Shown here in pieces: positions 1-8,863 of a stretch of DNA of 64,000 nucleotides (position 1 is its first letter; each line of letters begins with the position of its first letter). This DNA comes from Kangiella sp. TOML190 (GTDB lineage Bacteria > Pseudomonadota > Gammaproteobacteria > Enterobacterales > Kangiellaceae). The stretch spans positions 434,001-498,000 of the forward strand of contig NZ_BQYL01000001.1 of the NCBI RefSeq assembly GCF_023706045.1, written 5' to 3'. Below the pieces are notes generated by a model. The model made no database searches, was not told the origin of the DNA, and was given only the letters and a program-made list of their open reading frames with translations. The position numbers and the translations under genes are program-made.

Positions 1-1
1 C

Positions 2-160
2 TTACAGCAACCTTGGTTACGGAATCTTGCAGCAGCACTTTTTATCGCTTGGGGTGGATATTTTATCTACTCGGCTCTAGCAGATCCGCATCAGCATGAC
101 CATTCACATGATGCGAAGCAGCAGGAGCAAACACCCAAAGAGCACCACCATCAGCATTAA
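2..160 (+). CDS. C-terminal fragment of a membrane protein, possibly TauE/SafE-type exporter
   Basis: An open frame enters from the left edge and ends at a TAA, giving 52 residues. It contains one hydrophobic segment (about residues 9-27 of the fragment, ending in GGYFIYSAL) and then a hydrophilic tail very rich in histidine (HQHDHSHD and HHHQH). The tail looks able to bind metal, but that is inference. In many gammaproteobacteria a TauE/SafE-like sulfite exporter lies between the cco cytochrome oxidase maturation genes and hemN-fnr, so that is the most likely identity from context. The body of the protein is outside the window, so the family cannot be confirmed from sequence here. The frame is clear; the name is weak. 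Confidence 0.45.
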   Translation, partial: LQQPWLRNLAAALFIAWGGYFIYSALADPHQHDHSHDAKQQEQTPKEHHHQH

Positions 161-192
161 AACCTGAAACAACCGAAGCTTAAGGATAAAAA

Positions 193-240
193 TTGATTTA
201 AATCAATTTTTGTTTTCCAGCAGTCAGTACCATTAATCTA
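193..240 (+). promoter_or_regulatory. FNR/ANR box and candidate hemN promoter
   Basis: TTGATTTAAATCAA at 193-206 is a perfect TTGAT-N4-ATCAA palindrome, the known FNR/ANR recognition sequence. A weak -10-like TACCAT at 228-233 would place the start of transcription near 240, so the box would be centred close to -41, the usual class II activating position. The next gene but one encodes an FNR-type regulator, so anaerobic activation of hemN by its neighbour is a natural inference. Confidence 0.75.
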
Positions 241-262
241 GTATTTTTGACACTGCCAAACC

Positions 263-1660
263 ATGATGCCGATAGACTCCAAGCTGCTCGAAAAATACAA
301 TGGCTCCGGCCCACGTTATACGTCCTATCCGACGGCGCTTGAGTTCGATCCAAATTTCTCGCCGAGTAAATACTTAGATGCGCTGCAAGCCACCGAAGGT
401 AAAACCCTATCCCTTTATATTCATATCCCTTTTTGCCGTAACATCTGTTACTACTGCGCTTGCAACAAGATCATTACTAAAGACTCCAGCAAAGCTGATA
501 CCTATATTGAATATTTACTCAAAGAAGCTGAGCTAATCGCAACAGCATTGAACAGCAAACAGGTGGGACAAATTCATTTTGGTGGTGGTTCGCCAACCTT
601 TTTAAGTCAGACTCAATTAACCACCGTGATGAATCATTTATCGCAGTTATTTGACCTTAATGCCGATGCCGAAATCGCCATTGAAATCGATCCTAGAACG
701 GTTAATGCTGAGGACATCATTTTCTATCGCAGCATTGGCTTTAATCGGCTATCTATCGGCGTGCAAGATCTGAATCCTCAAGTGCAAGTAGCAGTCAATC
801 GACAACACAGTTTCGATGAGGTTGCAGCTCTTGTGAGAACTGCAAAAGCACAGCAGTTCCAATCGCTAAATATCGATTTAATTACCGGACTGCCACGACA
901 AACTAAGGAATCCGTTGCTAAAACCATTTCGCAAATTATCCAGCTAGCGCCAGATCGGATTGCCATCTACAACTATGCACACTTACCGCACCGCTTTAAA
1001 CCGCAACGCCGTATTCACAGCAACGAACTACCCTCTGCAGAGCAAAAAATGGCTATTTTCGATTTGGCTAAAAACCAACTGATTGAGGCAGGCTACGTTT
1101 ACATAGGCATGGATCATTTTGCCCGAGAAAAAGATAGCTTAACTATTGCTCAACAAAGGGGGCAACTAAACCGAAATTTTCAAGGCTACACCACTCATAA
1201 GGATTACCAATTGGTTGGCTTAGGCGTGTCCTCGATTAGTAAAGTTGGCGACTGTTATAGCCAAAACCTAGTAGAGCTTAACGACTATTATCAAGCGCTG
1301 GATCAAGTACCGATAGAAAATACCATTACTGAAAACGCGCAAGCGTCTCTACCTATTTGGCGCGGCTACCATTTGGACTTTGATGATAACGTTAGACAGG
1401 CCGTGATCATGAGTTTAATCGCTAACTTTACACTTGATAAGACTGCCATAGAGCAGCAATTTTCAATCGATTTTGATCGTTATTTTGAGTCTGAACTGAT
1501 TCAACTTGCAGGCTTTGCCGATGATGGTCTGATTGAGCTGAGTCCAGAGCAGATTCTGGTAACTCCAGTTGGACGCTTCTTTATCCGCACTATTTGCATG
1601 CAATTTGACCGTTATTTGCAAGAGCTGTCACAGCTACAAGCCTATTCAAAGGTGATCTAG
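263..1660 (+). CDS. hemN: oxygen-independent coproporphyrinogen III oxidase
   Basis: This radical-SAM enzyme oxidatively decarboxylates coproporphyrinogen III to protoporphyrinogen IX without oxygen, in the cytoplasm, as part of haem synthesis. The product is 465 residues, the usual HemN length. The cluster motif is visible as C58-x3-C62-x2-C65 with the extra C67 typical of HemN (CRNICYYCACNK), followed by HFGGGSPT near residue 105, a SAM-binding glycine motif. The start is an ATG-ATG pair, so either methionine may be used. An FNR-type box lies about 60 bases upstream, and an fnr homologue follows directly, both fitting expression at low oxygen. Other haem genes in the window (hemE, hemJ, hemL) act in the same pathway. 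Confidence 0.96.
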   Translation: MMPIDSKLLEKYNGSGPRYTSYPTALEFDPNFSPSKYLDALQATEGKTLSLYIHIPFCRNICYYCACNKIITKDSSKADTYIEYLLKEAELIATALNSKQVGQIHFGGGSPTFLSQTQLTTVMNHLSQLFDLNADAEIAIEIDPRTVNAEDIIFYRSIGFNRLSIGVQDLNPQVQVAVNRQHSFDEVAALVRTAKAQQFQSLNIDLITGLPRQTKESVAKTISQIIQLAPDRIAIYNYAHLPHRFKPQRRIHSNELPSAEQKMAIFDLAKNQLIEAGYVYIGMDHFAREKDSLTIAQQRGQLNRNFQGYTTHKDYQLVGLGVSSISKVGDCYSQNLVELNDYYQALDQVPIENTITENAQASLPIWRGYHLDFDDNVRQAVIMSLIANFTLDKTAIEQQFSIDFDRYFESELIQLAGFADDGLIELSPEQILVTPVGRFFIRTICMQFDRYLQELSQLQAYSKVI

Positions 1661-1710
1661 ATGACGTTAGTTGATACACTTAAAAGGACATACGTTGTAG
1701 GGACATAACC

Positions 1711-2424
1711 ATGAAATTAGAGCAGATAAAATGCCAAAATTGCAGTATCAGTCAGCTCTGCTTGCCGGTGATGTTAGCCGATGCAGAAATCGAGCATCTT
1801 GATAGTATCGTCAAACGCCGCAAGCCGTACCAAAAAGACGAAACCTTGTTTCGCCATGGTGACACTTTAGAGTCTTTATTTGCGGTACGCTCTGGTTGCA
1901 TAAAAACCTACACACTGGATGTCGATGGGGTTGAACAAATTACTGGGTTTTATTTGCCTGGCGAAATTCTGGGGCTAGATGCGATTAGTGAAAACAGTCA
2001 TCAAAGCTTTGCTAAAGCGCTGGATACCTCTTTGGTTTGTGCCTTGCCTTACCACAAACTGGACATGTTGGCAGGGCAAATTCCGGGACTACGGAGTCAA
2101 CTGTTAAAGGTGATGAGCCACGAGATTCAGGATGATAAAGCGCTTTTTTTATTGTTAAATAAAAAAAATGCTGAGCAACGGTTGGCCGCTTTTATCGTCA
2201 ATATGTCGAAGCGATACTCTAACCGGGGCCTAGCTTGCGATCGTTTCCAGCTTCCCATGACCCAGGTAGATATTGCCAATTATCTTGGTATGGCGGTGGA
2301 AACTATTAGCCGCTTGTTCAAAAAACTTAATAAATTGGAGCTATTGGAGCTCAAACAAAAAGAAGTTACCATTTTAGATTTAGAACAATTGAGTCAATTT
2401 GCTGGCACCAGCTGCCATGCCTAA
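1711..2424 (+). CDS. fnr: FNR/ANR-family oxygen-sensing transcription regulator
   Basis: A 237-residue Crp/Fnr-family regulator that senses oxygen through a [4Fe-4S] cluster. The four cluster cysteines are all present: C8-x2-C11-x5-C17 at the N-terminus, and C110 in the SLVCALP segment, the equivalent of E. coli C122. The cyclic-nucleotide-binding-like beta-roll follows. The C-terminal helix-turn-helix carries VETISR, the recognition-helix pattern whose Glu, Ser and Arg contact TTGAT half-sites. A clear AGGGA ribosome site precedes the ATG. It lies 50 bases after hemN, whose promoter carries a perfect FNR box. It could equally be called anr; the oxygen-sensing class is not in doubt. Confidence 0.94.
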   Translation: MKLEQIKCQNCSISQLCLPVMLADAEIEHLDSIVKRRKPYQKDETLFRHGDTLESLFAVRSGCIKTYTLDVDGVEQITGFYLPGEILGLDAISENSHQSFAKALDTSLVCALPYHKLDMLAGQIPGLRSQLLKVMSHEIQDDKALFLLLNKKNAEQRLAAFIVNMSKRYSNRGLACDRFQLPMTQVDIANYLGMAVETISRLFKKLNKLELLELKQKEVTILDLEQLSQFAGTSCHA

Positions 2425-2442
2425 ATATTAAGAGATGTCATT

Positions 2443-3039
2443 ATGAAAAATCGTTTTAACCTACTCTATAAACCCGAAGAAACTTGGCAAACCATCAAAT
2501 CAAAAAACTTTACCATCCCCCAAGTTTACGTTCGCTTCTTAATTTTTATGGCCTTAATACCTGTTGTCGCCGCATTTATCGGCACCGTTTATATCGGTTG
2601 GCAAGTAGGCTCGGAAGAAGCCACCAAGCTCACTCCTGCTAGCGCCTTAAGGATTTCGATCGCTGCATATTTTGGGATGCTTGCTGGCGCTTATATTTTT
2701 TCTCACTTTGTTCGCTGGATGGCGAAAACTTACGGCTCAGATGCTAGCCTTGCGGACTGCTTTGCCTTGATTGTCTATTCGGCTTGTCCACTATTTTTAG
2801 CCAGTATTGTCAGTATTTATCCGATTTTATGGTTGGATACCCTAGTGACCATCGCGGCATTAGCTTACTCGGTACGCTTACTGTTTATCGGCACACCTAT
2901 CATGATGGGAGTGAATCAAGAAAAAGGATTTCTGTTTACCAATTCCATTCTCGCAGTTGCCATGGTCTTAGCCGTAGGCTCTATCGCCATTAGTGTTCTA
3001 TTTTGGGGAATGGGAGTCGCGCCAGAATTTACTGCTTAA
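2443..3039 (+). CDS. Yip1-family integral membrane protein
   Basis: A 198-residue protein with an amphipathic N-terminal region (NLLYKPEETWQTI) followed by five or so hydrophobic segments from about residue 30 onward. The N-terminal pattern, in which a tryptophan stretch of the kind 'P..TW..I' precedes the first helix, is characteristic of bacterial YIP1-domain proteins. Their role is not established in bacteria. It starts 18 bases after fnr and may be cotranscribed with it. A strong bidirectional terminator follows. I base the family call on the overall pattern, not on any catalytic motif. Confidence 0.7.
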   Translation: MKNRFNLLYKPEETWQTIKSKNFTIPQVYVRFLIFMALIPVVAAFIGTVYIGWQVGSEEATKLTPASALRISIAAYFGMLAGAYIFSHFVRWMAKTYGSDASLADCFALIVYSACPLFLASIVSIYPILWLDTLVTIAALAYSVRLLFIGTPIMMGVNQEKGFLFTNSILAVAMVLAVGSIAISVLFWGMGVAPEFTA

Positions 3040-3104
3040 ATGCTAGAGTCGCCGTTTTAGCATTGTTTTAGTATCAAGTACTGATTTTGCACTATCCGAG
3101 CCAC

Positions 3105-3136
3105 AAAAAAGCCTGAGCTTCAAACTCAGGCTTTTT
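3105..3136. terminator. bidirectional rho-independent terminator
   Basis: GCCTGAG at 3111-3117 pairs with CTCAGGC at 3125-3131 around a 7-base loop. Six A's stand on the left and five T's on the right, so it works in both directions. It separates the convergent Yip1-family and MipA-family genes. Confidence 0.9.
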
Positions 3137-3152
3137 GCTAGACAATTAAGGT

Positions 3153-3920
3153 TTAAAAGAATCGAGTAAAGCTGAGCAATACTCTGACATTGGAATCATC
3201 ATCCACCAGCGGGCTGTCTTCAATATCAGAATCATACCAAATATTTTGAACACTCAAGCTGGTCACGCCACCAAAAAACTCATTAGTTGTTAAGGTGATA
3301 CCCAATACTTTATTCAAGCTACTATCCGCACTAAATTGGGGACGTGCTAAGGTCGCTTCGCTCGCTTTGACCCCATAGTAGTAATCCATATAATCTTCAT
3401 CAAAATAATCCAGAGCAACCATTGGCTTTAACGAAAAACTACCCAGGTGGAATTTATAACTGGCTTTTGCCATTAACTCCATACCTTCGGAATTATTTAA
3501 AGCATCGAAAGCAGAGTTAAACTCAAAATCCCATGGCCCCGTTTTATAGCCTAAAACAATCCCTGGACCAAAAGAAAAATCTCGGTCTTCCATGCCCTCA
3601 AACAAAGAACTATCGTCCTCTTCATAGCCATGGCCCCAAGCTAACAAACTCAATTGCCCCGCGATTCTGAACCCATCCTTTTCGTAAAATTTATAGCGAA
3701 ATTCTGGACCAATAAAAGAAAACTTCTCACCTTTATAACCAATATAAGGGCCGATAAAAGTGCGAGTGCCGACATCATCATAGATATGGTAATCAGCCAG
3801 TGCACCAATTCCCCATAACCAGCCGGTCTTATTTTGATCGCCTTTAGCCAAACTGCTAAACAAAACCAAATTTAGCAAGACAAAAGCACTGAACAAGTAT
3901 TTTGTTTTCATAGATATCAC
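3153..3920 (-). CDS. MipA/OmpV-family outer membrane protein
   Basis: A 255-residue protein with an N-terminal signal peptide (hydrophobic core about residues 8-22, cleavage probably near SLAKG). Alternating beta-strand-like stretches follow, and the chain ends in phenylalanine, the usual outer-membrane beta-barrel terminus. Phrases such as GPYIGYKG, GPEFRYKF and GPGIVLGYK fit the MipA/OmpV scaffold/porin-like family. Members have been linked to murein synthesis scaffolding (MipA) or osmoregulated outer-membrane functions (OmpV), and the substrate here is unknown. The gene stands alone between convergent terminators. The ATG at 3920 has a second ATG three codons in, at MKTKYLF, which may be the true start. 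Confidence 0.8.
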   Translation of the reverse strand: MISMKTKYLFSAFVLLNLVLFSSLAKGDQNKTGWLWGIGALADYHIYDDVGTRTFIGPYIGYKGEKFSFIGPEFRYKFYEKDGFRIAGQLSLLAWGHGYEEDDSSLFEGMEDRDFSFGPGIVLGYKTGPWDFEFNSAFDALNNSEGMELMAKASYKFHLGSFSLKPMVALDYFDEDYMDYYYGVKASEATLARPQFSADSSLNKVLGITLTTNEFFGGVTSLSVQNIWYDSDIEDSPLVDDDSNVRVLLSFTRFF

Positions 3921-4114
3921 TCCTTTACTATGGCGAAACGGTTAATCCTTCTCTAATTTCAAAATAGCATAATTTCAAACACATTTAGTGATCAATCACA
4001 CATTCTTTAGGATCTGATCCTCCAAAATAAAGCCATAAAAAAACTTCAGTGTCACTACTGTTGTTGCTATTAGCAAATCAAAAAAGCTGATTCGAAAACT
4101 TAATTAGAATAGAT

Positions 4115-4675
4115 TTAACCAGCAGCCGTATAGGCTGCTTTCAACCATTCAATCAGCTCTTTATCGACTTGCTTACTATCGGTAAGCCTAACTCGATGCG
4201 ATACCATGGCATTAAAGCTCCCCGAACTTTCCAATCGCGCAGTCGGCTCAGTACCTTTTAGGTTAATGCCAACATCAAGCCGCGTTTTGGTTGACGGTTG
4301 AATCAAAGCAAACTGCTTGTTATGACGTAGACTGACGTAAGCTTTTTTAGGCACAATCTCCATACCCTTGCCAAACTTTTTAACTTCTTTTAACAACTTG
4401 TCATAGATCGGTTTTAGATCTGGTTTTTTCTCATACTGAGCCGCCACCAAATCATCGCCGGATACTTCTGGCGCGCCATCTTTTAAAAAGTCCGAGCTGA
4501 GCAGATTAGCAAAACCGTGGGTCACCCCGTGTTCGGTTTTCAACATCTTGACGATTTGACCGTGCTTTTCCAAACCTGCGGCCTTAATGATGAGGTTCCA
4601 TTCGGCCTGCGATTTTCCCGTTTTCTCAGGAATATTGTTACGCATAGTTTGCGCCATTTCTTCAGGACTGGCCAT
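4115..4675 (-). CDS. DUF4287 / DUF5655 domain protein
   Basis: A 186-residue soluble protein. The first 60 or so residues (AQTMRNNIPEKTGKS..EWNLIIK..GL..HG..VKMLK..HGVTHGFANLL) match the DUF4287 pattern. The rest (YDKLLKEVKKFGK, VSLRHNKQFALIQPSTKTRLDVGINLKG) matches the DUF5655-type C-terminal domain often joined to it. No function is established and no catalytic residues are recognisable. No signal peptide or membrane segment is present. A good GGAGCAG-like ribosome site stands upstream of the ATG. It appears monocistronic, divergent from purC. Confidence 0.8.
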   Translation of the reverse strand: MASPEEMAQTMRNNIPEKTGKSQAEWNLIIKAAGLEKHGQIVKMLKTEHGVTHGFANLLSSDFLKDGAPEVSGDDLVAAQYEKKPDLKPIYDKLLKEVKKFGKGMEIVPKKAYVSLRHNKQFALIQPSTKTRLDVGINLKGTEPTARLESSGSFNAMVSHRVRLTDSKQVDKELIEWLKAAYTAAG

Positions 4676-4953
4676 AGTACTGCTCCTTTTTCTGCTAAAT
4701 TTTTATCCACAGGCTGCCAATAATTGCACGCTGAAAAAGACAACGCAAGCTCCTCAGGCATCTTGGCAAAATCTTCCACTATTGCTTCATCATACTACAA
4801 GCTACCCTCTTTAACCCACGTCGAACAGGTTTTAGCATTAGTGGAAACCCGAGCCAGTTATCGGTAAAATACGCGCTTCTTGTTTGGCTGCTAGGCGTAA
4901 ACAACCGAATAGCCTGCACCATTAACAACCAGCAATTATCAGGATTAACAACC

Positions 4954-6060
4954 ATGAGTATCGCGGATAAAGTGCTTGCCGTTAATAACGATCTTCCGAT
5001 CCGTACTGATAAACCCGTACACAGCGGCAAAGTACGTTCAGTCTATTGGCTGACTGCGACAGACAGTCAGCGCTTAATCCGCGAACGGGGCTATGATGTT
5101 CCGAGTGATACACCGCTAGCCATTATGGTGATCAGCGACCGGATTTCGGCCTTTGACTGTATCTGGAAAGGCGAAGGCGGTATAGGCGGCGTACCGGGCA
5201 AAGGGGCGGCACTTAACGCTATTTCTAACCATTGGTTTAAATTATTTCGCGAGAATGGCTTGGCCGACAGTCATATCTTGGAAATTCCGCACCCATTCGT
5301 TTGGATTGTACAAAAAGCCAAACCCGTAAAAATCGAAGCCATTGCTCGTCAATACATAACTGGCTCTATGTGGCGAGCCTATGCCAAAGGCGAGCGTGAG
5401 TTTTGTGGGATCCGGCTACCAGAAGGCTTAGCTAAAGATCAAAAGCTCGACGGGTTATTAATCACCCCATCCACTAAAGGGATCCTCGAAGGTATCCCTG
5501 GCGTTCCAGCGCAAGATGATGTCAACATTAGCCGCCAAAATATCGAAGATAACTTTGCAGCCTTTAATTTTGTTTCTGTTGAAGATATCGACTTATACGA
5601 AAAGCTATTAAAAGACGGCTTTAATGTGATCAGCGAAGAGTTAGCCAAATTGGATCAAATGTTTGTCGATACCAAATTCGAGTTTGGTTACGTTACGGAT
5701 AAGAACGGCAACGAAAAATTGATCTATATGGACGAAGTAGGAACACCGGACTCGTCGCGTATTTGGGATAGTGTTGTATTCAGAGAACAAGGTAAAATTG
5801 TCGAAAACTCCAAAGAAGGTTTCCGCCAATTCTTGTTAAACCACTTCCCTGATCCGGATATTCTGTTAAACAAAGATCGGATGGATGAACGTGAAGCATT
5901 AGCTCGTGATAATGAACTACCACTTAGCGCCATTCAAATGGTTACCGATACTTATGTTGGCATTGCTGAAAAAATTACTGGTGAGAAAATTCATCTTTCA
6001 GATAATCCTAAAGCAGAGATTGTTCAGATCCTAAAAGACGAATTTAAGCTTGTAGATTAA
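4954..6060 (+). CDS. purC: phosphoribosylaminoimidazole-succinocarboxamide synthase
   Basis: Cytoplasmic enzyme of purine synthesis that joins CAIR and aspartate to SAICAR with ATP. The N-terminal nucleotide-binding stretch SGKVRSVYW (24-32) and SDRISAFD (61-68) are diagnostic, as are the central [12 protein letters not shown] and the later [12 protein letters not shown]. At 368 residues it belongs to the long PurC form found in several marine gammaproteobacteria, clearly longer than the E. coli enzyme of about 237. It is a single-gene unit closed by a strong hairpin. I see no PurR-type operator upstream. Confidence 0.96.
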   Translation: MSIADKVLAVNNDLPIRTDKPVHSGKVRSVYWLTATDSQRLIRERGYDVPSDTPLAIMVISDRISAFDCIWKGEGGIGGVPGKGAALNAISNHWFKLFRENGLADSHILEIPHPFVWIVQKAKPVKIEAIARQYITGSMWRAYAKGEREFCGIRLPEGLAKDQKLDGLLITPSTKGILEGIPGVPAQDDVNISRQNIEDNFAAFNFVSVEDIDLYEKLLKDGFNVISEELAKLDQMFVDTKFEFGYVTDKNGNEKLIYMDEVGTPDSSRIWDSVVFREQGKIVENSKEGFRQFLLNHFPDPDILLNKDRMDEREALARDNELPLSAIQMVTDTYVGIAEKITGEKIHLSDNPKAEIVQILKDEFKLVD

Positions 6061-6080
6061 GTTTTAAATAGTTAACCATA

Positions 6081-6103
6081 AAGGCGGGGTATCCCGCCTT
6101 TTT
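6081..6103 (+). terminator. rho-independent terminator after purC
   Basis: AAGGCGGG at 6081-6088 pairs perfectly with CCCGCCTT at 6093-6100 around a GTAT loop, followed by a T-run. It lies between the convergent purC and sirtuin genes. Confidence 0.9.
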
Positions 6104-6132
6104 CATATCAACACTCTTACACTTTGTAACGA

Positions 6133-6894
6133 TTAGTAATCTATCAGCTTAGGCAGTATTTCTCCCGCCTTACCTCTAATTTGATAATCCACCACCCTGC
6201 TTTGGGTCGGCTCTGGATTGACTTCTACAACCTTGGCACCTTGGCTTTTCGCCAGCATCATCAGACCGGCAGCGGGATAGACCTGGCTAGAAGTTCCTAT
6301 GGATAAAAATAGATCGCAACAATAGGCCGCGGTTTCGGCAACTTGCCATTTTGTCTCATCTAAAGCTTCGCCAAACCAGACCACCGATGGTCGTATTTGA
6401 CCACCGCACGATTGGCATGTCGGGACCGTTTGAATTCCAGTAACATCCTCTAAATAGGGCTTGTCGCAACCTAAGCAATGGTTCTGCCAAATATTGCCAT
6501 GAATCTCTATTACCGAAAACTGATCCGGATCAGAGCCCGCTTTTTGATGTAAGCCATCGACGTTTTGCGTGATTAGACTTACCTCTTGCTGACCGGAGTT
6601 TTTGGCGGCTTTCTGCCAGTTGGCTATAGCGGTATGGGCTGGATTAGGTTGTTTATCTTGATTAACTTGGCGGCGCCATTGATACCATCGCCAGACCATT
6701 TCAGGCTCTCTTAAAAAACCTTCAATACTGGCCAGTTGCTGCGGATCATACTGCGACCAGAGGCTTTCACCGGCCTCTTCAGAGTAACCTCTAAAGGTTG
6801 CAATCCCCGATTCGGCAGAAACTCCAGCGCCCGTTAAAACACAGACGCGTTTGGCTTTTCCAATAAGCGTTTTGACTTCCTCAATCGATTCCAT
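6133..6894 (-). CDS. NAD-dependent protein deacylase, sirtuin (CobB-like)
   Basis: A 253-residue class III-like sirtuin that removes acyl groups from lysine using NAD. The NAD motif TGAGVSAESGI (21-31), TQNVDGLH (109-116) and the catalytic H132 in EIHGN are present. The zinc ligands C140-x2-C143 and C160-x2-C163 are intact. Y71 and R74 (WYQWRR) correspond to the Tyr-Arg pair that gives Sirt5/CobB enzymes affinity for succinyl- and malonyl-lysine, so desuccinylase activity is likely. It differs from short CobB by an insert near residues 36-42. The gene may be cotranscribed with the small protein gene 27 bases upstream. Confidence 0.9.
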   Translation of the reverse strand: MESIEEVKTLIGKAKRVCVLTGAGVSAESGIATFRGYSEEAGESLWSQYDPQQLASIEGFLREPEMVWRWYQWRRQVNQDKQPNPAHTAIANWQKAAKNSGQQEVSLITQNVDGLHQKAGSDPDQFSVIEIHGNIWQNHCLGCDKPYLEDVTGIQTVPTCQSCGGQIRPSVVWFGEALDETKWQVAETAAYCCDLFLSIGTSSQVYPAAGLMMLAKSQGAKVVEVNPEPTQSRVVDYQIRGKAGEILPKLIDY

Positions 6895-6921
6895 CGGTAT
6901 CCGCTTCTAAGTTTTTAAGGA

Positions 6922-7185
6922 TTAATCTTCTACTAAAGAAAATTTGCTCAGATCAAAACGTACATGCTCAACTTCGCACTTTACCCCAGCTTGGTTTAAG
7001 CGCTCTTCAAGCTTCTCCGCATCTTCTTTTTCTAAGTCATCCTTAATGGTATGAGGTGGATTTTCTAAAATTCCCTTAAGTTCCTTACGATCCATCTGTA
7101 AAATTTCGGCAGCATCCACTTCGATATAATAGGTGCCTTTAGTATTGGTTTTATCATAACCATTTAAAATAACTTTATAAGCCAT
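6922..7185 (-). CDS. small protein resembling the ribosomal L7/L12 C-terminal domain
   Basis: An 87-residue soluble protein. Residues about 35-75 (ELKGILENPPHTIKDDLEKEDAEKLEERLNQAG, then VKCEVEHV) follow the pattern of the L7/L12 C-terminal domain, in which a helix is followed by PxxVKEGL, then SKEEAEELKKKLEEAGAKVE. That domain binds translation factors on the ribosome stalk. The hinge and dimerising N-terminal part of L7/L12 are absent, so this is not the ribosomal protein itself. Similar stand-alone folds occur in uncharacterised bacterial proteins. It lies between dUTPase and sirtuin on the same strand. The fold is an inference from pattern; the function is unknown. Confidence 0.6.
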   Translation of the reverse strand: MAYKVILNGYDKTNTKGTYYIEVDAAEILQMDRKELKGILENPPHTIKDDLEKEDAEKLEERLNQAGVKCEVEHVRFDLSKFSLVED

Positions 7186-7233
7186 ATTTTCTTCTACTTA
7201 AGTCCTCGCTTAAGTCCCCCCGTTTAAATCAAT

Positions 7234-7863
7234 TTACTTAGGATAATGTGTTGCTAAGCCTTGGTAGACTTTATCTTTAAATTCATGATCCGATGGATCT
7301 AGGCTGTTTAAAATATCCACCAAATACTCGTTATCTTCACGGCCATTCCATTCTTTGATGTAAGAACCTTCTTTATAACCATGATCTTGGCGGAAAAAGT
7401 TTAAGGTGTTTTTGCCCACATAACTTTTGTATAACTCTTCAAACGGCATCTCCATTTGTTGCATACAACCTGCGAAACTGGTGCCATCAAAATGTTGATA
7501 CATGACCGCTTGGCCAGCCAATACTTCCAAAGTTTGCTTGAAATCCTCTTTAACCAATGGCTCTGATAATTCCTCGGCTAGCTCCGCCGCAATATCCGAA
7601 TAGTCCATCTGACCATCGATACGCGAACTTAAGCCAAAGTGAAAAATATCCACTAACTCCATTTTCACCTGTTCAGCATCTGGTTGTTGATGTTTCCACC
7701 ATTTCCAACCATAGTGTTCCAACATTTCGCCACACTCGATCCAAATAGCTCGATACCACTCAAAACCCTGCTCAAACCAATTGTCGTTTACTTTGGTGTT
7801 CATCGCATTTTGCATTTCCAGCATAATGGCGATTTGTTTAGTCATTAATTCTTTATTTGTCAT
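7234..7863 (-). CDS. dimeric all-alpha dUTP diphosphatase
   Basis: A 209-residue enzyme of the dUTPase_2 family, which hydrolyses dUTP to dUMP and keeps uracil out of DNA. The metal site is visible as the helix E43-x2-E46-x2-E49 (ECGEMLEH) plus E69-x2-D72 (ELVDIF), the MazG/dUTPase all-alpha NTP pyrophosphatase arrangement. The tryptophan-rich segment HYGWKWWKHQ between them is typical of the family. It differs from the trimeric E. coli Dut, so the symbol dut is not used. It is the first gene of a probable three-gene set with the L7/L12-like protein and the sirtuin. Confidence 0.85.
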   Translation of the reverse strand: MTNKELMTKQIAIMLEMQNAMNTKVNDNWFEQGFEWYRAIWIECGEMLEHYGWKWWKHQQPDAEQVKMELVDIFHFGLSSRIDGQMDYSDIAAELAEELSEPLVKEDFKQTLEVLAGQAVMYQHFDGTSFAGCMQQMEMPFEELYKSYVGKNTLNFFRQDHGYKEGSYIKEWNGREDNEYLVDILNSLDPSDHEFKDKVYQGLATHYPK

Positions 7864-8044
7864 TTGATTTCCTATTGAAGGATATACTTATTTATTCTTA
7901 GCTAACATTAATTAGCTGATAGTAATTGAGCCTTATGTGCGACAAAAATACGCAGCAAACAATGGTTTTTATGCGCAGTTTAGTTGTCTAAATAAGAACA
8001 AAAAATATTACGTAACAAAGCAATTTCCTGCTAAATAGCCCAAT

Positions 8045-8863
8045 TTACCAATTCTTATGTTTTTCGATTAGTTCGTAGGCGCTTTTGATCTCTTGAGTCT
8101 TCTCAGTCGCGATCTTAATCATCGACTCTGGCAAACCTTTGGACACCAGTTTATCAGGATGGTGTTGCGACATTAAGCGTCGATAGGCTTTTTTTACCGT
8201 CGCCTTATCGTCGCCGGCAGAAACTCCTAACACCTGATAGGCCTGTTCAATACTTGGCGCATTATAGCCTGCTCCTGCAGTGCCTTGTCCAGACTGGTGT
8301 TGGGAATGTTCATAAAAGCGTTGTTGAGCTTGAACCATCTTGATCAGCTGGTCGATTACAAAGCTAGCGAAGCCGAGCTTTTGCCCTATTTGACGTAAAA
8401 TGGTCTGCTCTTGCTGATCAACGTCTCCATCCGCCATCGCCATACTAATCTGAATTTCTAAGAACATCTGCAGCAAATTACGCTGACGACCTACTTGGCT
8501 CTTAAATTGCGCCATAGTGCTGTCAAAGTCAAAATGCGGCTCTTTTCCCTGCTTGAACAAATCGATTGCATACTTTCTGGCAGCTTCATCCAGCCCCATA
8601 CGACTCATTACATTTTCCGCATGAGCTATTTCATTTTCCGAAACCCGCCCATCGGCTTTGGCGATATGCCCCATAATGGAAAAAGTGGCGGTGAAAAAAG
8701 TCGCTTGGATCCGCTCATGCGCTGCCGGATCGAGCCGTTCTTTCATTTCCTCGGTACGCTTATCAAACTGATGCCCCAAAAATGCACCAATCAAAGCGCC
8801 AATTGGCCCGCGAGTAAACAAATAACCCAATAAACCACCAATTAATTTGCCCATCCAACCCAT
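8045..8863 (-). CDS. djlA: DnaJ-like membrane co-chaperone DjlA
   Basis: A 272-residue inner-membrane-anchored J-protein that stimulates DnaK. An N-terminal glycine-rich transmembrane segment with TRGPIGALIGAFLGH (residues 17-31) is followed by a TerB-like helical domain with acidic DGRVSENE and DGDVDQQE motifs. A C-terminal J domain (about 205-272) carries HPD at 235-237. Gene order and length match DjlA. Its ATG shares one base with the stop codon of murU (TAATG), so the two are translationally coupled. In many relatives djlA also sits beside murU-amgK. Confidence 0.93.
   Translation of the reverse strand: MGWMGKLIGGLLGYLFTRGPIGALIGAFLGHQFDKRTEEMKERLDPAAHERIQATFFTATFSIMGHIAKADGRVSENEIAHAENVMSRMGLDEAARKYAIDLFKQGKEPHFDFDSTMAQFKSQVGRQRNLLQMFLEIQISMAMADGDVDQQEQTILRQIGQKLGFASFVIDQLIKMVQAQQRFYEHSQHQSGQGTAGAGYNAPSIEQAYQVLGVSAGDDKATVKKAYRRLMSQHHPDKLVSKGLPESMIKIATEKTQEIKSAYELIEKHKNW

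Noticed and set aside
4540-4779. Minus-strand frame overlapping the DUF4287 gene start
   Set aside because: It is a shadow of the DUF4287 gene in another frame, with no recognisable domain.
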